A stretch of DNA of 64,000 nucleotides from Hemerocallis citrina (GCA_017893485.1 CM030364.1:46022254-46086253), one strand, 5' to 3'; shown: positions 22,785 through 34,230, counted from the stretch's first letter. Notes: generated by a model from the letters alone, not told the origin. Made by a program: numbers and translations.

Positions 22785-22830
<46 letters not shown>
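22560..22830. mobile_element. Foldback element (22616-22787) in a TA microsatellite, copy B
   Basis: Duplicate of 2798-3060. The left TA tract is four bases longer here, which accounts for the change in offset. It is followed by TA and GA repeats. Confidence 0.8.
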
Positions 22831-22858
<28 letters not shown>

Positions 22859-23230
22859 AGAATGAGAGAGAGAGAATTAAATAAATAAAGGAGTTGTTTT
22901 GGAGGGAATTTGAATTTGAGTTTTGAGGAAAAACTTTTAAAGGAAAAAATGTGTTTTGTGAGGTTAGATCTGTGCGTTAGATTTTGAGAGGATTGAATGA
23001 GAGCCACTTGATAGCTTTCTTTGTGTTTTATTATATAGATATATATAGAGAGAGAAATAATTAAATAAATAAAAAAGTCATTTTGGGGGGATTTGAATCT
23101 AAGTTTTGGGGGAAACTTTTTTTTGGGGGGGGGGGGGGGGGGGGGGGAGAATGTGATTTGTGAGGTTAGATCTGGGCCTTTAATTTTTGGGGGATTGAAG
23201 AGCCACTTGATAGCTTTCTTTGTGTTTTAT

Positions 23231-23260
<30 letters not shown>
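22826..23260 (-). mobile_element. Truncated Helitron family 2 5' ends (copy B)
   Basis: Counterpart of 3061-3490. It contains the 23-base G tract at 23125-23147 and a TA repeat with an internal TGTA interruption not seen in copy A. Confidence 0.55.
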
Positions 23261-23266
<6 letters not shown>

Positions 23267-23269
23267 ATC

Positions 23270-24425
23270 AATCGGATGGGAGATGATCTCCCGAAAGCAA
23301 ATTATTTTTAATTAAAAAAATCTCGGACAGTTGCGTTCCATTTCTTCTCAAATCTTTGCTGGCAAAAAACCTATAGATTTAGGCCTATAAAACTTATATG
23401 GGTCCATATTTGGATTTAATATAGATTTAATTAAGATTTAACATATAATTAAGAATCTTAATCAACACATGATATTGGATGGGAAATTTTATTCCATCCG
23501 ATACATTTTAATTTATTTTAAAAATAAAATTTAAATGGGACGGAATTTCATCTCTCATCCGTCTAAATTTGGCAATCAAAACTCAATTTTTGGGTTTAAA
23601 TGACTAAAAGACATTTCCAAATTTTCTATTTCTACAAATACCTAAATTTTAACTTCCATCACTACATATGCTCTTACCGAGTGAGTGCTTGTCTTCTATC
23701 CCATGCCTTCAGGATATTGTAAACCCTTAATTTAAACCTAACCTTTTTAATAAAAAAAAAAAAAAAGAAGCAATGTGAGGTTTTAGGATGTGTTTCTTTT
23801 GTTTTCCGCAGCGATGCTCTTTTCCAGTTTTCATCGATCCTTCTCTTTTTCATGGTGCTTGATCTTGTTGGCAAAAGAATTCCACTAAGAAGAAAAGTTG
23901 TTCGAATTGACAACCTATGGTGTCGTCTCGTATGCAAACCATATAATTAAGAATGGTCTCTTACTCACTTTAGTTCGCTTTGTAACAAATTAACACGGCA
24001 CAGAGAAGCTAATGTTAAAAAAATTTAGACTACTATATGAACCGAGAATTAAAGGGAGGTGCCTGAGACTGACATCTCATCTTTTGACAACATTTTGGTA
24101 TCTTCGAATTGCTTTTTACCACATGAATTTTTTGTGTGAATATTTTGGACTAGGAGGTTAAGTGGAAGGTGTCAAAGTAGGCAAACTGAATCATCTCGAT
24201 TTATATACATTCAAATAGATGATATACATACTCAAATCAAATTCATAAATTCATAATTTGAACACACTGACTTGCTAGTAGCTAGCAAATTTACAATGGA
24301 AGCTAGGCAAGATTTTAGGATTGACATAGATAGATATACACAGTTGCACACTAGTGGGGAAGTTAGAATTTGACTTAATTTTTGGCGATCGAAATTACCC
24401 ACCCAATCTTCTTAATTTATGCTTT
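23270..24425. other. AT-rich non-coding region 3' of protease copy B
   Basis: Duplicate of 3500-4600 with a visible insertion of about 60 bp near 23625-23690 (CTACAAATACC...GAGTGAGTGC) relative to copy A. No gene recognised. Confidence 0.5.
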
Positions 24426-24426
24426 T

Positions 24427-25715
24427 TCAAGCAGTTGGGTATGAAGCTTGCATGGCAATGCCACATAATCCTTCCTTAGCAGCCACATCCCTTTCCATCC
24501 TTATGTACCCATTCTCTCCCCATGAAGCTCCCCATGAGTTCTTTATTAACCAATACTTAGTACCGTCACTTGTTATACCGTAACCAACGGCAGTCACACC
24601 GTGGTCAAGATCAGTCCCGCATTCTCCTGTGAAGACTCCGCCTGAATACCCCTGGAAGGCGAAACCACCTGCATCAATGGCAACAGAGATGGGTTGGTTG
24701 GCTACGGCCTTAAGGAGTGCAGCTTCGCTATTTGCAGGCACATCTTCGTAGCCAGTGATGGAAGCTGCATGAGACGCGGCCTTGTTGGCATTGCAGGTGT
24801 CATCAGTTCCTTGGTAGGGGTAGTTTGCTTCGGTAGTTAAGCCTTTGTTCTTCATTATAAACTTGAAGGCGTCATCCATGAGGCCTCCACTGCAGCCTTG
24901 GTCCACGCCTTTGACATCACAGTCCACAAGCTCTTGCTCTGAGAGGGAGATGAGCTTGCCTGTGCTCAGTTTGTTGATTCCTTCAGTTGCACCTACTGCA
25001 GAGAATGCCCAACAACTACCTATAAAAGATACAAATACGTACACAAAAATGTAAGATAAGTGTAGTGATTTTTAATATAAAATCTGGATCCTACATAGTT
25101 TATTTTACTATAGGAGAAACATGAGGGATCCATCTGAGGTGCAGAAGCAATTGACCTGGACCACATGTATCGTCAATATCTTTTATCAATATCTTGCAAT
25201 ATGAAAGTAGTACAACTTTTGTATACTCAATAAGAGTAATTACTTGGTAATGTATATGGTTGCTATAACTATGAGTAACTTTACTTACCACATTGGCCTT
25301 GATCCTTGACTGGAGTGACTGCACCCTTTGTCCTCCAGTCCATAGATGCTGGCACGGCCGTGACATTCTCATATTTGAAGGTAGACGTAGTGATCTTTGA
25401 TGAAGGCTTAAACCCGTTTCGTGCCCTGAACTCCTCATTGGTGAGATCCGTGAATTTGTTAAGACCAAGCTTGTACTTTTGGTTTTGGGCATTGAATGCT
25501 TCAATCCGCTCGACGTTGGCCTTAAATATCTCGAACCGCTCTGCCTTCTCAGCTGAGTCCTTGTACACTCGTCCATTCTGAACCATCCATGCTTCATGCC
25601 TCTCCACCATTGACATTTCACTAAGGCTGCGTGATTCTACTGCCGAATGAGAAGCCCAAATACTGAGGATCACGAACAAGGCCAACCATAAGCAACTCTG
25701 TGTAGGAAATGCCAT
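24427..25715 (-). CDS. SAG12/SAG39-type papain-like cysteine protease, copy B
   Basis: Second intact copy, exons 25289-25715 and 24427-25019 with a 269-bp intron at the same phase-1 position. The 339-residue product has the signal peptide, I29 prodomain and C1A protease domain of copy A, with catalytic Gln139, Cys145, His282 and Asn303 all present and the GCSGG and NSWG motifs unchanged. The exon-1 protein appears identical to copy A; in exon 2, residue 207 is Ala (TTEANYPYQ) and residue 291 is Ile (GYGITSDG). Ala207 is outside the catalytic residues; Ile291 follows the GYG after the catalytic His, so it could touch the region near the active site, though I cannot judge effect. Both copies look functional. 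Confidence 0.95.
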
Positions 25716-25780
25716 GTTAATTTGAGAACAATTAACTAATTAGATGAAGTCTGGTATATTGTTACGTAGAATGCATGAGT

Positions 25781-25787
25781 TTATATA
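25781..25787 (-). promoter_or_regulatory. TATA box of protease copy B
   Basis: TATATAA on the minus strand, 66-72 bp upstream of the ATG at 25715, identical in spacing to copy A, so the core promoter was duplicated with the gene. Confidence 0.6.
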
Positions 25788-26935
25788 GGCGTTAGAGAGA
25801 GTGTTCGACACTCAGTTTAAACTTATAATACTGTACCATTTAGGAGATCGAAAGAGACATGTGCGTAGCGTGTGAGTTGGTACGAATGTAGGTTCTGTTC
25901 CCATTCATTTGGGGTTTGGCGGGATTGGGAGAGAGATGGATTTGTATAGTTCCTCAATTGCTAATGATTACCGTAAGCTAACCGCCTTTTTAATGAAGAT
26001 TCCTTTACTTGATTACAGTTTGATGAGCACTCTGTAAGAATGAAACAAATTAGTTAAGATATAAAATTTTCTGCTGTGAGCTATGGTTAATTAATTGGGC
26101 AAAAAACAAAGTGCCCCAAACGAGTTTGGCTTGAGTACAGAATGCACATACAACGTTTGAAAGAAATACATTATATTTATTCATGCACCTCTTAACTTAA
26201 CACATTCCATTAACTTTGAATTATTAAATTACATTTCTACCCTTATGCTTTCTTATCTCGATCTCTTTTTCCTTTCTCTCCTTTCTTCATTCTCAAACAT
26301 TAAATATAACCAAATCTGAATCTCATCATCTTGCCAAACGTCGGCACCGATTGGCAATGGTCGGCAAGAGTTCGGTTTGGGAGGCAGCGGTCGGCAGCGG
26401 TAAGCAGTTCGACTATCTTTTCCTTTTTCTTCTTTCCCCCAAAATCTAGGGTTTCTAAAATCAAAATCAAATAAGGAAAACCCATATTAAAACCGGCCCC
26501 TAATTCGAACTAACCCAACTCAACAAAAGAGGAAAAAGATCATCAAAATAACTACAACCCTTTGATGCACCTATCTCGTCCTCTAATATAATGCTAGTTA
26601 TATCTTTGATTTGTCCTTTAATTTTTGTTCAGTTGTTGTTCGTTGTGATTAGAAGCCAAGAGCCGCTCTAGGTTTATGTGAGTACTGGAACTTGTTTTGA
26701 TTTTTAATAGAGCTTAAGAACTTGTTAAAGTAGGTTTGTAGTGGATTTTAGGTGAGTAGAGAAACAGATGGTACTTTAGGCACAATAAAAGTTAGAATCT
26801 GAGTGTTTTTTTAGTGAATGATGATTTGATGGAGGTCTCTTGACCCCTGAGGACCTTGCGAGGCCATCGGTGGAAGGTTTTTGGACCGAAACATGGTCAT
26901 GGAGAGGATGATGCTCTTAACGGCTTCGACGGGAG

Positions 26936-26963
26936 CCCCCCCCCCCCCCCCCCCCCCCCCCCC
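26936..26963. repeat. Poly-C tract (28 C) at the end of the duplication
   Basis: Uninterrupted C run starting three bases after homology with copy A stops. It may be the real junction, or mark an assembly join. Confidence 0.9.
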
Positions 26964-28170
26964 AGCGTAGACCCTCTGGACGTGGGGTGAGCATGTTGAA
27001 GAGGCAGCTGTTCAGGTTGAGGCTACTAAACTTGTCGATCATGTTGAGGAGAGAAACAGAGAAGAAGAAGAAGAAGAACACAGAGGAAACATCCTCAAGC
27101 GGAGGAAGTGGAGGAAGAAGGGTGGCTCTTTGGCTTGACGCCGCCTGCCTTCCCTTTTCCCTTTGGAGCCATGGCTGAAAACTACTTTTACTGGCGAGTA
27201 TGGTCGGATTTCTTTTTCTGCTTCTCACAGATAGCGTCAACCTGTTCTGCTAATTCTAGTGTGGGAGCAAACAAATGATTTGTGAATTCTTTTGGAACCA
27301 ATAAAAGCTAACATTTTTACTACTTGCCGATGTTGACCGTTTTCAACGCTGCTGCTGACCTGTAAAAAAGTTTGAAACACCCGGGATTGATCCCGACGAC
27401 GAACCCACTGACGCTCAAGTCAGTAATCTGAAAGATTATGAAAGATCTTTTTTGAAGAAATATACTGATTACCTCTTTATGGTGGGGGTGGAGATGTATT
27501 TATAGTCGTCTTTGAAAACAGTTTAGAGATAATCATTTATCTCTTCTTCCTAGTGTTTTTGGATAAGAAATGGAGTTTAAATTCCTTCATGATGAGAGAG
27601 ATTTGGTTTAAACCATTTCTCAGGGATAATCATGAATTTAAATAACTCTTTAACTGATCTGGGTCTATTTATAATGGGCTGACATCATAACCTAGTAATA
27701 CTTATCCATTTTGGGTTATTAGGCCTTGGAAAATGCTCAGTTCCCATTTTTAGACCCGTTTGTAGGGAAAATTACTATTTTGCCCGTAAGAGCTTTGAGA
27801 TTCGTGGTCGATTTGAACGGTCCCGATTTGGTTCTATTTCTAGCCACATCACCTACACATTAGCTCACTTCCTGAATCACTCCACACATTTTTAACCTCT
27901 TGGTGTTTTGCTCCTTCTAAACCCCAAATTAGAGATGATTGGTGATTACTCTTTATTAGTGTTTGTTGGGTACTTTGGCTAGAAAGAAATAGTAGTCTTT
28001 AATTGTGCATCTTCATCTGCACAACAAGTATAAGTGTATGGTAGGAGTCATCTACCTCTCTTCACTCTAAGAGAGATATACATCTTACTTTAGCATTACA
28101 TCTATTACCTTCTCATGGTTTCTTTAGCAGCTAAGACATGTATTTGTAAATATTTGCTAATTTCTAATAT
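26964..28170. other. Unique non-coding region after the duplication
   Basis: A purine-rich stretch (27050-27125, AGAAGAAGAAG) gives a short basic reading frame with no recognisable domain. From about 27380 the sequence (GGGATTGATCCCGACGACG, then AT-rich) resembles transposon or promoter-like non-coding DNA. I recognise no gene here. Confidence 0.35.
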
Positions 28171-28171
28171 A

Positions 28172-28215
28172 CTAGTTGGAATTTACCGTGCACCAAGTGC
28201 ACGTGACTCGGTGCA
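28172..28215 (-). mobile_element. Helitron 3' terminus (hairpin plus CTAG)
   Basis: On the minus strand: GTGCACTTGGTGCAC (a hairpin), then GGTAAATTCCAACTAG followed by T. Helitrons end in CTRR, usually CTAG, with a hairpin 10-12 nt inside and a T flank. It lies about 430 bp downstream of, and in the same orientation as, the RPA1-like pseudogene, so both probably belong to one Helitron whose 5' end I could not locate. Confidence 0.6.
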
Positions 28216-29560
28216 CATAAATGTTGAAATTTTATCTAAACACACTTGCATTTAGCACACCCATATTCTTCAAAATACAAATTCGACTAAGTCAATCATC
28301 TTAAAAAGCAAACCATGAATTTCAAAATTACTCCAACGACAACAAGCTCATAGAAACCAGATTTGAAGCAAGCATCAAGAACCCAAGTTTAATCAATTCT
28401 AGCAAAATTTCAATCAAAAATTCGAACGATGTAAGAGAGAGCTATATGCGTAATAGTTTCATCTAAAACATAAAGATATAATCATTGTATTTTTCATAAG
28501 ATTAATCATCATTTTCGACTTTAACTTTCTTGAACTTAAAACTGATATTAAAAAATGTTATTAAAAAAACAAATTAGTAAATCCAAAACTGCTATCATCA
28601 TTTTTCATAAGATGAATCATCATTTTCGACTTTAACATCCTTGTGCTTAAAATTGCTTGCTCATCCTTTTTAATTTTACATCCTGTCAATATTCTTGTAA
28701 TTGTTCTTCCATATTGGACATCTTGTGATTTGATCAAAAAAGTATACTCATCTTCAATGCATTTCTTGGCCCGTCTACAAATTCTTCAACATTTTTTTCC
28801 TGCATATAGAATTAAGAAATTAGCTCTTAATTATTTGTAACACTATGAGAATAACATATTATACCTTATTCTTAATATCTTCCCGGTCTTTTACGGAACA
28901 GCCAATGATGCATCTTACTTCCTCATTAAATAAAGTCAATTCTGCCTCCGCACTTGTATCTTTTATTGTGATTTTGAATACCTATCAGAAATAGGTTATT
29001 CTTAGTTTTTTTTAAATTTATTTTTTATTATTTTTTTAATAATTTGATTGAAGAATAGAAAGATGGGAAACTAAGAATATGGTGTTTTGTATACCCTGGC
29101 TCATATTCAACATTATTCTTTTTACATTTTTGACAATATGCTTCATCATTTTCAACATTAACTTTTGTTGAACATATTTTGCATGCAATGTACCATGGAT
29201 CTCTAACATCTTTAACACTTTTGATCAAAACTTTGCAATAGTAGTATATTGCCTTGAAATATGAAAAAAAAAAATTTGAAGTCATAAAAATATTAATAGA
29301 CATATATAGATTGAACAAAATATTTAAAAATAATTTCATTATTCAGAATACCTCAGAAGAATCTTCGTCTGCACAATAGAGAATGTCAAATAGTTTCACT
29401 TCTTCCACATCCATTACTTTTCTTTTGTTTATTTGCAAGGAATTACTTTTTAACAAAATTTCATTACAGTTTATCCTAAAACAAACAAACAAAATTATGT
29501 TAAATGTTAAATCACCGCAATCATTTTCAGTATTGAACACAAAGAGATGCCTCCTCTGCA

Positions 29561-29909
29561 AAGGCCCTTACACCCTCTTCCTCCTCTCCTTCCATCTCAC
29601 AAGCCTCAAGAATCTCCTCCTCAAAACGTCCCCAATCCAGTGCTCATCACCAGCACCAGCACCCCTCCTATCCAAATCGCCGCAATCATAAAAAAACCGA
29701 CACTTGCAAGCGGCAATCTGAGGCAGATCCTTAACCTCTCTTCCATCTTCGAGTTGCTTTAGCTCCTCTCTGAACCTTATGATCTCCGACTTTCGATCCT
29801 TGGCCTTTTTTTCCAAGAGGGGGAGTGTGAGAGGTAGGATTTGAGCTTCTTGAATCGGAGGAGGGCGATGGCGAGCACGAGCTTGATGGCGTTCAGGTCG
29901 GAAGTTCAA
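29561..29909 (-). pseudogene. PRD2/MPS1-like first-exon fragment inside an RPA1 intron
   Basis: Minus-strand frame LNAIKLVLAIALLRFKKLKS, then KAKDRKSEIIRFREELKQLE, PQIAACKCRFFYDCGDLD and DVLRRRFLRLVRWKERRK. The order of an Ala/Leu-rich helix, a Lys/Glu coiled stretch, the CKC-FF motif and the LRRRFLR motif resembles the N-terminus of plant PUTATIVE RECOMBINATION INITIATION DEFECT 2 / MULTIPOLAR SPINDLE 1, a meiotic double-strand-break factor. It ends at a GTAAGG donor and no further exon follows, so it is a captured or inserted fragment. It lies in the long intron between the RPA1 exons near 30255 and at 29475. Assignment is from memory of the family motifs. Confidence 0.5.
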
Positions 29910-30813
29910 GACGTCGGGATTGGGAGTGGAATTGGGGTTAGGGTTAGAGTTTTGAGAGATTGAGAGAGATCGAGATTTGGTGGAAGAGATCGGGAGAGAA
30001 GAGATTAGAGCGGTTGGGGTTTAGGTTTTGAGAACGGTCGGAATTTTGGGGGAGAGATCCAGAGAGAAGAGATAGATATGATTTTGATTAAAGATATATA
30101 TATATATATGAGGAATTTTGATGGTTGATATATAATTTAAGAATACAGGATCTACGGTCTAGATTTATTGTGGCTTTTATCAAAAATCAATAATATCCTC
30201 TGATCAGTTTGATCAACAAAATGAACAAAGGGTATACAATATAAATTATACCATTCTCGAATTGTATATGCTTCTAGTTCATTCAGATTTATCTTTATTG
30301 TAGTGTTGTTTGTTAATGTGTAAGAGAATCCTGTTAAAAAAAATCACTAATAAATAAATAAATAAAATATATAATAAATAACATTATTAATTTTTATTGT
30401 ATATAATTACCTCCAAAGTTTGAGGTTTTTATAGAGGTAATTGCACTAATTGGCATGTTGAGTGATAATTCTTTCAGAGCTTTTCCTTCTTTCCTTGCTA
30501 GTTCTTCCCATAATGTAAGTAAGATTGATTTTGAACTTAAATTAAGACAAAGCGTATGAATTACAAAATAATTTTGTAAATTATTATACAACTTAATTAA
30601 TCGATATTACCTGAATCCTACAACAGTAAGATTTCGCTTCTCTTCTTCATTACCATATTTTGAGTCTATCTTATCTACATCTCCAACATTAATTACTGCT
30701 AAACAAAGATCTGTAGTTTAATGCAATTAGTATTTAATATCCTTTTTCAGTAATAGGCAATTATATATACTAGTAATATACAATTATATATCCTTTAATG
30801 AAATATATATATA

Positions 30814-31167
30814 CTAGTAATATACACCTGTGATGCACGTATTAATTTTTTTTAAAAAATTAAAGTAAAAATTCTGATTTACATGTGCGATGCATGTCTT
30901 AATAAATAAGATTATATATTTTTAAAAGTAAATGTGAAGACTATAATGAGAGAGTTGGAGTTGTACGTGTATTGCACGTAAGTAGGTAGATTTACAACTC
31001 TAACTCTTCCATTATACATTTAATGTATTTAAAAAATTAAAGTAAAAAATATGACGTAGTGAGGACTCGAACCTGAGACCTCCTTCCTATTAATTATGCA
31101 CGAGCAATGCACGCGTTGGTAGATTTACAAATGACACTAGGGCCTTCTCCCATAATAATATTAGAGA
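30814..31167 (-). mobile_element. Non-autonomous Helitron, family 1, in an RPA1 intron
   Basis: Read on the minus strand it starts TCTCTAATATTATTATGGG and ends ATTACTAG, flanked by A on the 5' side and T on the 3' side, as expected for Helitron insertion between A and T. A GTGCATCACAGGTG near-palindrome precedes the end. It is 354 bp, non-coding, and homologous to 7627-8051. It sits within the intron between RPA1 exons 31189-31453 and 30611-30710. Confidence 0.7.
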
Positions 31168-31984
31168 TATAGTAACATAATTTTTTACCTTTAAAGAAAG
31201 TAGAAGATGTTCTTTGCAATTCATCTACAGTTGCAAATTTGTACCTATCCTTATCAATGATAAGATCTTTCTCAACTTCATCTACAACACTTCCCAACTT
31301 CAAAATGATGTCAAATTTATTGTGCATTGGGTCATATCTTTTGTCGACATTTTTTAGTATTCCATTAGAAATTAAGTAAGTTTTATGCTGCTCAAGCGTA
31401 TGTTGGAACGCTTCCACCGCTTCATTAAACATTATTGCCAGTATTCTAGTTCCCTACAGATGAAAATTTAGTATTAATAATTATTTATGTATTTATATGT
31501 ATGAATATTTTAACAATATTTAAAGTATCTTACCTCATCATCCATAAGTGCCACTTTTGAGATTTTTCCTGTGCATTTACTATTTTTGTATTCTTTCACA
31601 CCATAATGTTTCGTAACCAAAACTTTAATAGTCCACAATTGTTGATTTTCTTGCAAGGAATTGATAAAGGAGTATTGATTGTGGAATTTGTCCATCGATA
31701 TAGATAATTTGCAAAAAATATAATTATTAATAAGTTAATTTTAAAAAATAAAAGTTGGAAACAAAAAGAATTGGAAAAATCATTAAAGTGAGCATTCATC
31801 TTAAGCATTGTATGTTTATAATTAAAATCAAAGGACGTTGTGGGAAGTGTACAAACTATTAACTAAGAGCAACTTTACACTTGCATAGTTAATGTTCTGT
31901 TGTAACATCAGTTCACATATATTATGTAATACACGCTTGTTCATAAGGTAATCATTTCATTCATTATTCAAATATAAAGAGTAA

Positions 31985-32146
31985 TTCGCAATGGATGGGC
32001 AAATGAATTTCAAGTGATTTGATTTGACATATTTAGACTAATTTAGAGGTGTAGATCAATATGAATGGTTCGGATCATCAATACGAAGGCGGGAAGGCCG
32101 AGTGCACACGGAGGCCTAGTGCACAATGGAAGGGGACTCTATATTT
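31985..32146. mobile_element. Single arm of the palindromic MITE family
   Basis: GGGCAAATGAATTTC ... CATATTTAGACTAATTT ... CGGGAAGGCCGAGTGCACAC matches one arm of the element at 8066-8178/22329-22558. The opposite arm is absent, so this is a truncated copy. Confidence 0.65.
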
Positions 32147-32474
32147 TTAATCTTGCTTTAATAATAGAATAACCAACAACACTTGTCCAACAAGAGCAAT
32201 ATCCACATAATATGGATTCATAACAAATAAATGGGGTTAAGCTACATTAAGCTGTACTTCTTATTTGTCAGGAATTTACATTCAACTACAGTACCAAAGC
32301 CTTAACTAAAATGTGTTTAAGCAACAGTTTGGAACTTGCGACAATCCATGACTTTGAACAAAAGCAACTATATTGTTCAGATAAATGATATGAAAGCTAA
32401 AGTAATGAGTAAAAGTATATCCATGGAAGGAAAATAAATTGGATATTTAGTAAAGCATTAGAACAGTAAAACAC

Positions 32475-33352
32475 CTCAGATGTAAAATGATGATAATTTT
32501 CTTCTCTATCAAAAGAAGTGTAAAAAACTGTCGGGAATTTGATTCCAGTTTTTGGTTCAACTGCATCTCCCGACCAGGATATGCTTGTGATACGAAGAGT
32601 ACTACAACCTCGATAATCACCATTAGAATGTCTGCTATTGTTCATCGTGGTCTTCAATTCGGATGGAACCAGCAAGTACCTTCGAGGATCTTATCCTCAA
32701 TAAAAGTAGAGAGAAGATTAAGTAAATCTACGGGGAATGCATATTTGTATCATTTAAACTGCGTTCTGCACTGAACAACCTAGTTCAATTCATCAAGGTC
32801 ATAAAATATATGATGCAATACAAAAAATTTCTCGTTAAATCACTACATTATATTTCAAGAATTCTATAATATATCACGAACAGTAAATAAAATATTTTGA
32901 AAGGGACTCACAAACTATCATATGGTGGTACAAGAGCTGCAGCTAATGCTAGTACAGTAAAAGCCAGAATCTTTTGAACATGCATCCACAGGAACTTCAA
33001 GGAGGATGAAGCAAGCTTGGCAAAAAGTAACAGCTTTGCTCCAGACAATACATGTTTAATTTGTGTTTCTATAGTATGAGCCCTGTGAGTTCTTTGACAT
33101 ATTCCGAAACACATTGGAATTTGATCCAGTTGAGGACCAAATAAAGAATGCCTCTGAAAACTTGGAAATGCAACTAAAACTTTCTTGGAGAGCTATACTT
33201 CCAGATGTTATTAATTGGTTGGAATGGTTTAAAGAAATTTCCACCAGTGAACCAAATTGTGACAAAAATTGAGATACATCAGACTCTTTAGGGAAGAAAA
33301 ACTGATTCCGACCATCTAGATCTAAGTTTGTTAAAGAAAACCAGTGAACCAT
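32475..33352 (-). pseudogene. FAP2: FAP2-like fatty-acid-binding protein (CHI-fold) fragment
   Basis: Minus-strand exon 1 (32912-33352) begins MVHWFSLTNLDLDG and contains LQESFSCISKFSEAFFIW, STGSNSNVF and, after a one-base frameshift near 33065-33112, LALAAALVPPYDS before a GTGAGT donor. Exon 2 (ending at 32475 before GTGTTT) reads GDAVEPKTGIKFPTVFYTS and HHFTSEV. These motifs match the N-terminal half of plant fatty-acid-binding protein 2, a plastid member of the chalcone-isomerase fold. The C-terminal CHI-fold exons are not found downstream. The frameshift and missing 3' half make it a broken or captured fragment. The start of exon 2 is uncertain. Confidence 0.65.
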
Positions 33353-33359
33353 GTTAGGT

Positions 33360-34230
33360 TGTTTTGCTAAGAATACCCTTTACAAATGAGTTGTTCTCAC
33401 AAGTTTGCTAAACTGATCCTGTTCACATGAAAGAAAGATTGTGAGAATCAAAGTTGATCACAATTTCCAATACAAACGGAATAATGCAAATATTACAACA
33501 ACAACCCCTTTATCTCAAAATTCAAGGGTCAGCTAAATAATGCAAATATGGCATACACACAAAACCATGGGTTATTCCAGATACAAAAGAATACACAAGC
33601 CACCACCCAGTGCGGTTTACAGAAATATTCAGAAGAAGGAAATTTTGATCAATTGAAACCAATAAAGAAGTGTACACAGAGAGTCAATAACATAAAATAA
33701 TCACTCCATGTAATGAAAATGCAATCAACAGGTAGAATTTAGATTTCAATATCAAAATCACATTAACGAATATTCACCGTGTCAAACTCTAATTTTTATC
33801 AGCAGGACTTGTAAACAGTGTACTCACATGCACACGCACATATAATGTTCCAAATATCACTAAGCCCAAAACCAAACACAAAAAATTAAATTTCTCACAC
33901 ATATGTTTACATATCACCAAGCTCGCAATCAATAAATGACCAAGCTTGAACCTATTATTTGAGATCAAGGTAATGAATGACAAAATGATCAACTGTTTTC
34001 TTCCAAATATGATGCACAGCATGTAAAAGATTTTGCTCTTCGTGAAGTCCTCTAATGTTGATTACCAAGAATGACCATAATTTGCTCAACTATACTTGAA
34101 ATTTTATAAGTGCAAAAATGCTGGAGCACAAATCCATAAAGGATTTAAAGTTAATGCATAAGTATTATTTTCATCTAAGGGTTCAAAAAAAAAATTACCA
34201 TAGCCCTTCCCTTAAGAAGTCAAAGAATGG
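33360..34230. other. AT-rich region without recognised genes
   Basis: Lies upstream of the FAP2-like fragment (minus strand) and could include its former leader or promoter. No domain or RNA gene seen. Confidence 0.35.

Larger units (their letters stand above)
7143..26933. repeat. Tandem segmental duplication, copy B (complete ~19.8 kb unit)
   Basis: The second unit starts where copy A ends and finishes at 26933, just before a 28-base C tract and unrelated sequence. It holds a Helitron fragment, a foldback MITE, a small Helitron, the complete CACTA element and the second cysteine protease gene. The start is inferred from unit length and from the end of homology at 7142, because the left part of copy A lies outside the window. 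A recent unequal exchange is the simplest explanation. A misassembly at the poly-C tract cannot be excluded from sequence alone. Confidence 0.8.
28640..31695 (-). pseudogene. RPA1-like (replication protein A 70 kDa) gene, Helitron-type, decayed
   Basis: Exons with good splice borders: 31534-31695, 31189-31453, 30611-30710, 30411-30535, one near 30255-30329, 29352-29475, 29095-29252, 28865-28981 and a last one from 28799. Phases join correctly through the seventh. The protein starts MDKFHNQYSFINSL and shows an OB fold (WTIKVLVTKHY, GTRILAIMFNEAVEAF), a second OB fold (LWEELARKEGKALKE, ISAITSIKTSNFGG) and a zinc ribbon (WYIACKICS ... AYCQKCKK). These are the DBD-A, DBD-B and DBD-C elements of RPA1-like proteins, often encoded by plant Helitrons. 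Exon 8 needs a one-base shift after the zinc ribbon (FKITIKDTSAEAELTLFN), and the last exon also breaks frame. Single-stranded DNA binding is the family role. A degenerate host paralogue is the alternative. Confidence 0.75.

Noticed and set aside
29950..30080. GGGTTAGGGTTAGAG as an interstitial telomere repeat
   Set aside because: Only two imperfect units are present, next to a gene-fragment leader; too short to call telomeric (the plant unit is TTTAGGG).
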